Assembly: GCA_964464925.1 (NCBI GenBank)
Contig: CAYXLI010000002.1
Span: forward strand, 186,001 to 250,000
DNA: 64,000 bases
DNA from: CAYXLI01 sp964464925
GTDB lineage: Bacteria; Acidobacteriota; Terriglobia; Bryobacterales; Bryobacteraceae
Reading direction: 5' to 3'
Below are positions 41,587 to 49,713 of this stretch, in pieces; position 1 is the stretch's first letter; each line of letters begins with the position of its first letter. Under the pieces are notes generated by a model, which did not search any database, was not told where the DNA came from, and saw only the letters and a program-made list of their open reading frames with translations. The position numbers and the translations under genes are program-made.

Positions 41587-43922
41587 TTGGCGGTCCTTGG
41601 CGAACCGACGATGGCCCGCAATTGCGCTATGAGTTCCTGCTGCCACGACTTACCCTTTAGAAAGACGGCGCGCGTCTCCCGGCGAAGTATGTCCATGTCG
41701 AGAGCGCTCAGGTCCTTACCGGTCAAAACCAGAATCGGAATTCTCTTCCACTGTGCGTGCGCTTTCAATCTGAAGATGAATTCGAAGCCGCTCATTTGCG
41801 GCATCATCAAGTCGAGAACGATGGCGTCGATCTGGATGTGCGACAGCGCTTCCAGAGCATCGGCTCCGCCGCTTGCGGACAGCGAGGCATAGCCGGCCGC
41901 ATCGAGGATCTCACGCACAAGTTGTACGGAGCCCGGATCGTCATCCACCACCAGAACGCGGTTCGTCCCTCCAATGCGCGGCCGCACGTACTTGCGGACG
42001 GCATTGATCAGAACGTCTCTCGCCACTGGTTTCGTCAAGTACTCGGTAGCGCCAAGGGCGATAGCCGCTTGCCCCTCGTCCAGCACGGAGACGACAATGA
42101 TCGGAATGTCCGAGGTCTCAGGCAACTCGCGAAGCGTCTTCAGAGCTTCCCAGCCGGTCCGGCCGGGCATGAGCATGTCCATCGTGATGGCGTCGGGCTT
42201 CAGTTCAACGGCTTTCCGAATCGCTTCTTCCGCTGAGCCTGCCGTCGTGGTTTCAAAACCATGCGGCTCCAGGAAATTGACCAGTAACTCGCGCGCAGGC
42301 TCCTCGTCCTCCACGATCAGAACGAGAGTCCTCTGCCGCTCTGGACGTTCTGCGCGGCGCTTGGCCTGGTGCTCGCTCTCGGGCAGAGGTAGTGTGAAAT
42401 TGAAACGGCTTCCCTTCCCCGGCTGGCTTTCTACCCAGATACGCCCGCCGTGCATTTCCACCAGGCGTTTCGTTATCGCCAGGCCGAGCCCCGTTCCTTC
42501 GCGAACACCTTTTGTCGTGTTGCCGACCTGATAAAACGTATCGAACACCGAAATGTGCTCGCTCTCCGCGATTCCGATTCCGGTATCCGCGACGGTAATT
42601 CGCACGAACAGATCTTCAATTGCCGATTCCGTCCAGATGCTGCCACCCTCCGGAGTAAACTTGACCGCGTTACTAAGCAGGTTATAGAGAATTTCTTTAC
42701 ATCGGACCCGATCGGCTTTCACCAGAAGACTGGCCACGTCATTCTGCACAGAGATCTTTTTGTTCGCGGCGAGTTGGCGGATACTGGAGAGCACCTCTTC
42801 CACAGCGCCCGACAATTCGAACAGTTCCGGCCGCAATTCCAGACGGCCGGCCTCGATCTTGGATAGGTCGAGAATGTCGTTGATCAATTCGAGCAAATGA
42901 TGCGAGTCCTGCCTCATATGCCCGAGGAATCTCTTCTGTTTTTCGTTCAGCGGCCCTTCCATTTCTTCCAACAGCAGTTCGCAGAAGCCGATGATTGTAT
43001 GCAGCGGCGTGCGAAGTTCGTGGCTCATGCTGGCCAGAAACTCGCTCTTCAGGCGGTTTGCGCGCTCCACCTCCTGGTTGCGTTGTGCAAGTTCCTGATT
43101 CTTCACACGCAATTCTTCAGTGAACTGGCGCTGAATAGAGCGGATTTGCTCCTCCGCCTGTTTACGTTCCGTAACATCGCGAATAATCGCGCTGACGCGT
43201 AATCCGCCTTCGGACCGGACGGGAGACAAACTGATTTCTACCGGGATCGTACGACCGCTCTTATGCAACCCAAGCAGATCCAATCCGGAGCCCATCGGCC
43301 GTGTTTGGGGTGCGGCCCAGTAAGCGGCGCGGTATCTCTCGTGGCCGCCACGCAGCGCTTCGGGGATGAGAATATCGACCGACTTTCCCAACAGTTCCTC
43401 GCGCTGGTATCCGAAGATCTTCTCAGTCACAGCGTTCATCAGGACGATGCGTCCTTCGCGATCCACCTCCAGAATTGCATCGGGAGCAGCCTCCAGCAAT
43501 TCACGGAATCGTGCTTCCTCCCTGGCCCTCTGAATCGCCGCTCGCTCGCTGGCGGCGAGTTCATGGTGCTCGGTTAAGTCTGTCAGCAGAAGGACATAGT
43601 CGGGAGCCGGGGTATCCGCTTCCTGGTAAGAAGCAATCCAGACGTTCAGTTGAAGGATCGATCCGTCTTTCGCCTGCTGTTTCACCTCCAGGTCGCCTGG
43701 CTTTCCGGAAGAGATCGCCACATCCAACGCATCGCGCAGGCCGCCATCCGGCAGCGGATGCTGGAGAATTTCAGCCGAAGACCAGCCGAGCAGTTTTTCT
43801 GCTCCCGGACTCCATCGCTTTACTGTCGCTTGCGAATTCACACGGACAATCGCAAGGGGACCCGCCTCTAACAGAGTGCGTATTGCTTCCATTTCGCCCG
43901 TTCGAGCGTTACTCGACTTCAT
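41583..43922 (-). CDS. Hybrid sensor histidine kinase with two PAS and two receiver domains
   Basis: 779 residues, no membrane helix, so cytoplasmic. Order: PAS (about 12-115), PAS with a PAC tail (140-255, FGYQREELLGKSVDILIPE), coiled-coil, HisKA (SEFLASMSHELRTPLH, His near 300), HATPase (NLLSNAVKFTPEGG, DTGIGI, GTGLGLAITK), then two receivers (about 530-645 and 655-770). Receiver 1 has AITMDMLMPGRTG and receiver 2 has AIVLDLMMPQMSG. It probably senses a soluble or redox signal through PAS and passes phosphate to the CheY-like and NtrC-type proteins encoded next. The ATG at 43922 is well placed. Confidence 0.92.
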   Translation of the reverse strand: MKSSNARTGEMEAIRTLLEAGPLAIVRVNSQATVKRWSPGAEKLLGWSSAEILQHPLPDGGLRDALDVAISSGKPGDLEVKQQAKDGSILQLNVWIASYQEADTPAPDYVLLLTDLTEHHELAASERAAIQRAREEARFRELLEAAPDAILEVDREGRIVLMNAVTEKIFGYQREELLGKSVDILIPEALRGGHERYRAAYWAAPQTRPMGSGLDLLGLHKSGRTIPVEISLSPVRSEGGLRVSAIIRDVTERKQAEEQIRSIQRQFTEELRVKNQELAQRNQEVERANRLKSEFLASMSHELRTPLHTIIGFCELLLEEMEGPLNEKQKRFLGHMRQDSHHLLELINDILDLSKIEAGRLELRPELFELSGAVEEVLSSIRQLAANKKISVQNDVASLLVKADRVRCKEILYNLLSNAVKFTPEGGSIWTESAIEDLFVRITVADTGIGIAESEHISVFDTFYQVGNTTKGVREGTGLGLAITKRLVEMHGGRIWVESQPGKGSRFNFTLPLPESEHQAKRRAERPERQRTLVLIVEDEEPARELLVNFLEPHGFETTTAGSAEEAIRKAVELKPDAITMDMLMPGRTGWEALKTLRELPETSDIPIIVVSVLDEGQAAIALGATEYLTKPVARDVLINAVRKYVRPRIGGTNRVLVVDDDPGSVQLVREILDAAGYASLSASGGADALEALSHIQIDAIVLDLMMPQMSGFEFIFRLKAHAQWKRIPILVLTGKDLSALDMDILRRETRAVFLKGKSWQQELIAQLRAIVGSPRTAK

Positions 43923-44039
43923 CTGTCATATATCAGATTTAGCTGTATTCTTCGATTATCTACGCACGACGAGCAGGAAGCGAACTTAGAGACACCGGTC
44001 TCGCTGATTTTCCGTGTGGGGCAACTCGGTGGGAGAAAA

Positions 44040-44561
44040 TTACGCGAAGGCCGCTATGAGCGGCGTTGCGCGCGAGCGGCAATGGCACATCTTCCACTGC
44101 CGCCAGGCATCACTTACGCTCGCATATAACTGGGCTGCCTGAAATGGCTTGGGGATCACGTCGAACACCCCATGCACCAGCACTCTCTCATAAAGTTCCG
44201 CATCGAGCGCATGCGCGATTACGATCACCCTCGGGGCCTCAGGAGCGGAAGGCAGCCTGTCGAATAGATCCGTCCAGAGTCCGTCGGATAGTTTCTGACT
44301 GACCAAAATCACGGGCGGCGGCGCCTGTTCGATATGGGCCCATGCGCTTTTTAACGAGACCGCTTCGTGGAGCACCCAGTTCGTATGGTCAAATAGACCG
44401 CGAAGCCTGCGGTGATCTCCGTCGTCCGAACTCACGGCCATGACCGTAACCGTCTGCAGGACTTGCGGTGGATAGTTCCAGTAGGAGGAGCGCCGGTCGG
44501 CCAGTCCGCTCCTAGGTGCAGTCGTCGGCATATAAGTACTATTCCGCACCTTCGCTACCAC
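44040..44561 (-). CDS. Degenerate receiver-domain protein
   Basis: Up to 173 residues. The region from about 35 on resembles a receiver domain (VTVMAVSSDDGDHRRLRGLF, APPPVILVSQKLSDGLWTDLF, RVIVIAHALDAELYERVLVHGVFDVIPKPFQAAQLYASV) and retains the terminal K-P pair. The phospho-acceptor Asp is replaced (VSQKLSDG for x-D-x-x-x-P), so ordinary phosphorylation is unlikely. The start is unclear: GTG at 44561 has no spacing to its ribosome site, and ATG at 44531 is an alternative. It is divergent from the PEPCK-like gene. Confidence 0.55.
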   Translation of the reverse strand: MVAKVRNSTYMPTTAPRSGLADRRSSYWNYPPQVLQTVTVMAVSSDDGDHRRLRGLFDHTNWVLHEAVSLKSAWAHIEQAPPPVILVSQKLSDGLWTDLFDRLPSAPEAPRVIVIAHALDAELYERVLVHGVFDVIPKPFQAAQLYASVSDAWRQWKMCHCRSRATPLIAAFA

Positions 44562-44654
44562 TCCTGTAAGGATCTGATTTCACGATTCCGGCACGGCACT
44601 ACACAGTACTAGTGGCGTGATATTCACCCCATTGGTGCGCGCTTTAGCCCACGC

Positions 44655-45839
44655 TTGCGCGAACCCGATCAGTCCATGCCAACCATGCCGGCTATCGCCT
44701 CGCTCAACAGACCGGGCAATGGCGTCCGAATTGCTCGCTCATGCTCGATGGCATGGTGCATTGTTCGTGATTCCGTCGCGATGGACTCGGTGGAGTGGGA
44801 AGCGGCGTTCCCCACACTGGCTCCGGAACAACTCGGCCGTGTTTTGGCGGAGATGGACGGATACGTCGCAAGTCATCGTACGAGCACTGCGGGATGCCGC
44901 TTGCTGAGCGCTTCTGGCACGCCTATCACGATCCGGCTGCTGAGCGAAGCGGGTCTTCCAGACTTCTGCAATCACGGCGCAAATGGCGAATTCGAATTTC
45001 AGTTGGCAGTCCTGCCCGGATTCAATTGCACCGAGTTGCGGGGGCAAACAAGAGTGATCAGCTTCGGGTCGCGGTTCGCGCTCATGACCGGGAAGGTTAC
45101 TCTGCCTGAAATCCGTGACGCGCTGGCGCACATCGCCGCATTTTATTTGCCCGATTTGGGAATTCTTCCCCTTTGCGGCTCCCTCGTCGCGCGGAGCGGT
45201 GAGGGGGCATCTACGCTGTACCTGGGTCGAACGGAATGGCGCGAGAAGATCCTGAAGGCCTCGGGAATGGCGGCTGTGAATAGTGACTGCGGCTTGGCGT
45301 GGTCCGGCGCAGGCATCTTTCCTCTCGACCCGGAGCAGAGTACCTTGTATGCGCACCCGTCAAATGTTGTGATCGTGATCGCGGATGGGACAGGAGTTCT
45401 GCCGCCGATCTCTATGCTCACGAACGATCGTGCAGCACATTACTTCCAGAGCGGCTGTCATCAGCAGGAGCCTATCGGATTTCATCTGTGTCTTGGATCG
45501 AGCGCTACTTTCCGAACTGTGCGGGCATGCGCCTCCTTGTTGGCACGTCGCCTGGAAGCGCAGCATCCCCGGTGCTGGATGCTGAACCTCGGATCTTTGG
45601 GCGGCCCGCGTGGGAAGCCGATCGACAAGGGAGTAAGCGTCTCACTCTTGAAGGCCGCCCTGAACGGCACCCTCGCCAAGATGTCGTTTCAGTTCGATGC
45701 GAACTTCCACCTGTTCGTCCCCGTATCCTGCCCTGGAGTTCCTTCCGTCGCCCTCGACCAGCGTGCGAACTGGGTGCACCCCGGCGATTACGACGTTGCC
45801 GCCAAATCGGCCGCGGAAATTCTCTCACGAATCAGTTAA
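44655..45839 (+). CDS. PEP carboxykinase (ATP)-like pseudoenzyme
   Basis: Up to 394 residues (start uncertain; 44781, MDSVEWEAAF, is also good). The last 160 residues align by eye with the C-terminal half of PckA: VVIVIADGTGVLPPISMLTNDRAAHYFQSG, LARRLEAQHPRCWMLNLGSLGGPRG, LLKAALNGTLAKMSFQFD, HLFVPVSCPGVPSVALDQRANW. Before that, STLYLGRTEWREKILK stands where PckA has its GLSGTGKTTLS P-loop, and ILPLCGSLVA replaces the metal-binding HCSANVG. The kinase loop and one metal ligand are therefore gone, and the protein is about 150 residues shorter than PckA. Catalysis is unlikely; it may sense or bind a metabolite. Confidence 0.65.
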   Translation: MREPDQSMPTMPAIASLNRPGNGVRIARSCSMAWCIVRDSVAMDSVEWEAAFPTLAPEQLGRVLAEMDGYVASHRTSTAGCRLLSASGTPITIRLLSEAGLPDFCNHGANGEFEFQLAVLPGFNCTELRGQTRVISFGSRFALMTGKVTLPEIRDALAHIAAFYLPDLGILPLCGSLVARSGEGASTLYLGRTEWREKILKASGMAAVNSDCGLAWSGAGIFPLDPEQSTLYAHPSNVVIVIADGTGVLPPISMLTNDRAAHYFQSGCHQQEPIGFHLCLGSSATFRTVRACASLLARRLEAQHPRCWMLNLGSLGGPRGKPIDKGVSVSLLKAALNGTLAKMSFQFDANFHLFVPVSCPGVPSVALDQRANWVHPGDYDVAAKSAAEILSRIS

Positions 45840-45886
45840 CTCGAAATAGCGGGGCCGGAAGCCCGTCCAACCTGCAGGAGAGAGCA

Positions 45887-46102
45887 ATGCAGAACGATGG
45901 TGGAATCAAACGTGGAGACCGCGCCAATACGGGCGACCTGAAAGCGCGGCATACTCCGGGGACGGGCAGAGCGGGATCGGGCATCTCTACAGACCGCGAT
46001 GAAGCTAACAGCCATCCCTCTCCCCACCCGAACAATACGGCGGAAGATGAAGCGCTCGATACCGGTGTATTTGACGAGACTGACATCGACGACCGCCCTT
46101 AA
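45887..46102 (+). CDS. Small acidic, probably disordered protein
   Basis: 71 residues from the ATG at 45887, with CAGGAGAGAGC in front of it. It is rich in D, E, G, N and T, has no hydrophobic core, and ends TGVFDETDIDDRP. No family recognised. It follows the PEPCK-like gene by 47 bases on the same strand. The clear ribosome site is the main support for coding. Confidence 0.5.
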   Translation: MQNDGGIKRGDRANTGDLKARHTPGTGRAGSGISTDRDEANSHPSPHPNNTAEDEALDTGVFDETDIDDRP

Positions 46103-46139
46103 GATACTTGAAAGGATTCGTCTCCAGCGTGCCGGTTGC

Positions 46140-47258
46140 TCAGGGCCGGAGCACCATACGCGGCCGTCGCCCCAGCTTCAGTAAACCGTACCGCTCCACA
46201 GCGGCGCGGAGAAAGCGCTGGAACTCTTCGCCCCAAATCGTCGTGTGGTCCGGCAGTACCTCCCTGGGTGCGCGAGCGATCCAGTATGGAGAATGATTGT
46301 AGCTGTCCGGCAACGCGCTTAAGCAGCCGGGAGCCGAATCGCAAAACTCGTGACTCTGCAGCAACCGCACATTTCCGGCGGAACGTAAGTAAAGGGATCG
46401 CGCACCGTCTCTCTTTCGCATCCCCGACACCAGACCCGGAAGTTGCCCCACCGGCAAAACAAATCGGGTAACCCTGTCGCCATCTGACGTGAGCGACAAC
46501 ACCAGCGGCCCGTTGTCTACATGAATATCCGCCTGCTGCAGCGCATCAATGAACTGCTTGCTATGGATTGCATTTGCTGCCGAATTCAGGAGTAGAACCA
46601 GATCCGCCGGAGCCTCAAACGAGCGCTCCGGGCCGGCCAGGCGGCTCATCAGGGCGGTGGCGAACGCTCGCTCCAGCACATCCGCTCCAAAGGAATGACC
46701 GATCAGTACCGTCGAGGACGACGGATTCGCCTCACGAGTTTTCTTGACGATCGCCCCGATCGCGCGATTAAAATCTCCACCTGTAAGGCGCTCAGCCGCA
46801 TGCTTCCGATCCCAGAACGTCAGCTCTTTCAGCAGGGGAATCGACGTGCGGCTCCCCGGCCAACCAAGATAGATACCGATGAGCGGAATCCGATCCCTCT
46901 TCGGAAGTCCGTCATTGATCGAAGCATCAAGGCCGGCCAGAGTCTGCTCAAATCCTTCGACCTTATCAATCGTGCCTGCATCGGTTTTCCATCCGTGAAC
47001 GAACGCGAATAGCGCAACCTGATGATGCCTTGTCCTGCGGGCCTCCGCAGTAATGAGGGAAAGGGCCTGATTGAGTTGCGCGGGACTCAGCAACCGGCCA
47101 TCATCATCGAACTCCACGAATGTAAGCTTATGGTTCCCTTCGCCCTCAAGCGCAGGCAGACAGCCGCCGTCGCGCTCCTCGCCCGTTACACAGCGATGAG
47201 TTCTTGGAACACCGGCGGCCACAACTGCCGTAAGGCATAGTAGGAACACGATGCGCAT
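46140..47258 (-). CDS. Secreted alpha/beta-hydrolase-like protein
   Basis: 372 residues with a signal peptide (MRIVFLLCLTAVVAAG). Alpha/beta-hydrolase features are ALFAFVHGWKTD (oxyanion strand), STVLIGHSFGADVLERAF (nucleophile elbow G-H-S-F-G) and a late His region. It resembles the DUF900-type bacterial hydrolases whose substrates are unknown. Two Cys pairs near the N- and C-terminus may form disulfides. It is divergent from the FHA operon, separated by 73 bases. Confidence 0.72.
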   Translation of the reverse strand: MRIVFLLCLTAVVAAGVPRTHRCVTGEERDGGCLPALEGEGNHKLTFVEFDDDGRLLSPAQLNQALSLITAEARRTRHHQVALFAFVHGWKTDAGTIDKVEGFEQTLAGLDASINDGLPKRDRIPLIGIYLGWPGSRTSIPLLKELTFWDRKHAAERLTGGDFNRAIGAIVKKTREANPSSSTVLIGHSFGADVLERAFATALMSRLAGPERSFEAPADLVLLLNSAANAIHSKQFIDALQQADIHVDNGPLVLSLTSDGDRVTRFVLPVGQLPGLVSGMRKRDGARSLYLRSAGNVRLLQSHEFCDSAPGCLSALPDSYNHSPYWIARAPREVLPDHTTIWGEEFQRFLRAAVERYGLLKLGRRPRMVLRP

Positions 47259-47331
47259 GAACTTACAAATGTAACCCGCATTTCAGCTTCTGAACCTCCA
47301 CACCCACTAAAATGAAGGTAGTGGCACCTAT

Positions 47332-48147
47332 ATGCCCGACCGAACCTCCTCACCTAACGCCCGCATCAGCGGGGAAGACATCCTGAACGAGATCCTTCGG
47401 AACATGGAAGAGGGCACGTTTCGCATTCGCGGCTCGGCGATTGTCCCGGCGATTTATCGGGTGTATCTGCACTCGGACGAGTTCGAGCCCCTTCGCGGCG
47501 CGCTGCCCTTCCTCACGTCGGAAATCGAGAAGGCGCTGGACGAACAACTCAGCGAATGGAACGGGAATGCGCCCAAGCCCCTCGCGTTCCTCCGGAAACT
47601 CGGCGGGCAGCAGGCCTCGGGGTTCGAATACAAGAAGATCCCCCCGCAATGGACAATCGAGTTGCTGCCGGACGTGGACGGATCTTTGCAGCGGGGCGAG
47701 ATTGAAATTCATTCCGAACTCGGAGCGCCGCCTAAGGCTGAATATGGCTCGGGGGAACTGACGCGGCGTATCGTAAAAAGCCCGGGTGGATCGTTTGAAA
47801 CCGCACCCACTGCTTCGCGCCCGGAAATCGCAGGCATTGCCGAGCTGCGCTACTCGGACAACCTGGGGTCGCACACTTACGAAATGACGCGTAATGAGAT
47901 CGTGATCGGGCGAGGCGGGAAGGCGTATTGGGTAGACATCAAGCTGGATACCCTGCCGGATATTTCCCGCGAACATTGCCGCATCCGCAGTGACGTGACT
48001 ACCGGAAAATTCTATCTGAAAGACACCAGCCAGTTCGGCACCACCATCGACGGAACGGCCGTGCCGAAGGACACGGAAGTGGCACTCCCTAAAAAGGCGA
48101 GCATTGGTCTGGCCGGCATCGTTATCATCGAGTTCGAGGGCAAATGA
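47332..48147 (+). CDS. FHA-domain protein, first gene of kinase/cell-wall operon
   Basis: 271 residues. The N-terminal 150 (ILNEILRNMEEGTFRIRGSAIVPAIYRVYLHSDEFEPLRGALPFLTSEIEKALDEQL) resemble the DUF3662 part of actinobacterial FhaA. The C-terminal 95 form an FHA domain (IVIGRGGKAYWVDIKLDTLPDISREHCRIR ... LKDTSQFGTTIDG) with the phospho-Thr-binding R, S-R-x-H and N/T residues in place. FHA domains bind phosphothreonine proteins, here probably the kinase or the synthase encoded downstream. The stop overlaps the start of the micropeptide gene. Confidence 0.88.
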   Translation: MPDRTSSPNARISGEDILNEILRNMEEGTFRIRGSAIVPAIYRVYLHSDEFEPLRGALPFLTSEIEKALDEQLSEWNGNAPKPLAFLRKLGGQQASGFEYKKIPPQWTIELLPDVDGSLQRGEIEIHSELGAPPKAEYGSGELTRRIVKSPGGSFETAPTASRPEIAGIAELRYSDNLGSHTYEMTRNEIVIGRGGKAYWVDIKLDTLPDISREHCRIRSDVTTGKFYLKDTSQFGTTIDGTAVPKDTEVALPKKASIGLAGIVIIEFEGK

Positions 48148-48242
48148 AATATCTGGTCCTGGCACGCATCCCCTTTGTACTGATGGTGCTGTTAGCCGCT
48201 TTCGGCCTTCTTTACGTGAACATCGCTCGGCTGCGGCGGTGA
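48144..48242 (+). CDS. 32-residue single-pass membrane peptide
   Basis: ATG overlaps the FHA stop (ATGA at 48144-48147) and the TGA lies 4 bases before the PP2C gene. The peptide is about 32 residues: MKYLVLARIPFVLMVLLAAF, then a short helix end and a basic tail (NIARLRR). One membrane helix, N-in or N-out not clear. Its exact fit between two genes, with overlap on one side, argues that it is real. No family recognised. It may anchor FHA or modulate the kinase, phosphatase or synthase. Confidence 0.6.
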   Translation: MKYLVLARIPFVLMVLLAAFGLLYVNIARLRR

Positions 48243-48246
48243 AACA

Positions 48247-49710
48247 ATGCCTGTGACGCAGAGATTTCAAAGTGCCGGATTAACGGACCCAGGGCGCAAG
48301 CGTAGCAACAATGAGGATCGCTTTTACGCGGATGCCGACCACGGCATCTTCATCGTCGCCGATGGGATGGGCGGTGAAGCGGCCGGCGAGACAGCGGCTG
48401 AGCTTGCGGTTAACGTGATGCGTGCGCGGCTCGAGCGCGATGCCGGCACACCCGCCGAGCGCATGCGCGAAGCCATCGCTTTGGCGAATAACGAGATCTT
48501 TCAAGCCGCCCAAAAGAATCCGGCGTGGCGTGGCATGGCATGCGTGCTGACCGCTGCGTTGGTTGCGGAAGACCGCGTCACCATCGGGCACGTCGGTGAT
48601 TCCCGGCTTTATCTGTTGGGCCAGGGTTCGATTCGCAAAATCACGCCGGACCATTCACCGGTCGGCGAACGGGAGGATTCCGGAGACATCACTGAGAGCG
48701 AGGCGATGCAGCATCCACGGCGGAACGAAGTCTTCCGCGATGTCGGCTCAGCCGAGCACCGGCCCGACGATGCGAACTTTATCGAGATTCTTACCATCCC
48801 TTTTCAACCCGATCAAGCCATCCTGATCTGCAGCGATGGACTGAGCGATCTGATCACGGCGGAGGAGATTCGCCGCATAGTCGAGAAGAATGCGGCAAGT
48901 CCGCGCACAGCAGTGCAGGGACTGATTGATGCTGCAAACCGGGCAGGCGGGAAGGACAATGTCACCGCTCTTCTGGTCGAAAACTCCCGTTACTCTCCGG
49001 CTCCTCCCCAGCGTTTTGAGAGTATCGACATCGGGAATGCACCCTCACACCGCATCGGCCTACGTTCGTGGATATTCATCGTGACCGGGATTCTGTTGGG
49101 CGTGATCGTCGGTTATGGACTTTCCCATCGGCCGCCTCGAACGCCGGCGGAAACCGCGCCGCCACTCGCAACAGGATCGAGGACCTGGCTGGTTGGACAG
49201 GTGGAAAACGCAGACTTCCCCTCTATTTCCACAGCCCTCGATAAGGCGCAGCCCGGTGATCGTGTCATGGTGGCTCCAGGCCAATATCTGGAGCAGGTAA
49301 AGCTCCGCAATGGCATTGATCTCATCAGCCAGCAGCCGGGAGGCGCCGTTCTGCAGTCGAACCTGGGAGACGCCGCTGTTGTGGCAACTGACATTCAAGG
49401 TGCGCGCCTCGCCGGCTTCCGGATTGTGGGCGATGCCCAGCATGCCTTGGCGGTCGGTGTCGAACTCCGGAACTCGTCTGTGCGGCTCGAAGACCTCGAC
49501 ATCGCCGGCACGACGATCGCGGCAATCGAAGTTCGCGGCAACAGCGCGCCGAATATTCTCGCCTGCCGGATAACAGGCAAACCACAGGCAGCGATCGCGC
49601 TCTATGACGCAGCACATGCCCGGATCGCGCACTCGCAACTCTCCCGTGCGGGCGTGAAACTGCACGATCAGGCGGCAGCAACACAAGTGAACAATACGGT
49701 GACCAGATAA
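48247..49710 (+). CDS. Transmembrane PP2C phosphatase with beta-helix ectodomain
   Basis: 487 residues. Residues about 8-245 form a PP2C Ser/Thr phosphatase with all metal-binding Asp motifs: NNEDRFYADADHGIFIVADGMGGEAAG, VGDSRLYLLG, CSDGLSD and GKDNVTALLV. One membrane helix (about 273-295, WIFIVTGILLGVIVGYGLS) leads to a periplasmic right-handed beta-helix (about 310-487, PSISTALDKAQPGDRVMVAPGQYLEQVKL and following carbohydrate-binding-like turns). The phosphatase should counteract the kinase encoded next, as PstP does in mycobacteria, and the outer beta-helix could sense sugar or wall polymer. It is 4 bases before the kinase gene. Confidence 0.92.
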   Translation: MPVTQRFQSAGLTDPGRKRSNNEDRFYADADHGIFIVADGMGGEAAGETAAELAVNVMRARLERDAGTPAERMREAIALANNEIFQAAQKNPAWRGMACVLTAALVAEDRVTIGHVGDSRLYLLGQGSIRKITPDHSPVGEREDSGDITESEAMQHPRRNEVFRDVGSAEHRPDDANFIEILTIPFQPDQAILICSDGLSDLITAEEIRRIVEKNAASPRTAVQGLIDAANRAGGKDNVTALLVENSRYSPAPPQRFESIDIGNAPSHRIGLRSWIFIVTGILLGVIVGYGLSHRPPRTPAETAPPLATGSRTWLVGQVENADFPSISTALDKAQPGDRVMVAPGQYLEQVKLRNGIDLISQQPGGAVLQSNLGDAAVVATDIQGARLAGFRIVGDAQHALAVGVELRNSSVRLEDLDIAGTTIAAIEVRGNSAPNILACRITGKPQAAIALYDAAHARIAHSQLSRAGVKLHDQAAATQVNNTVTR

Positions 49711-49713
49711 CAC

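Noticed and set aside
44655..45839. Functional PEP carboxykinase
   Set aside because: P-loop and metal-site residues are replaced and the protein is about 150 residues short.
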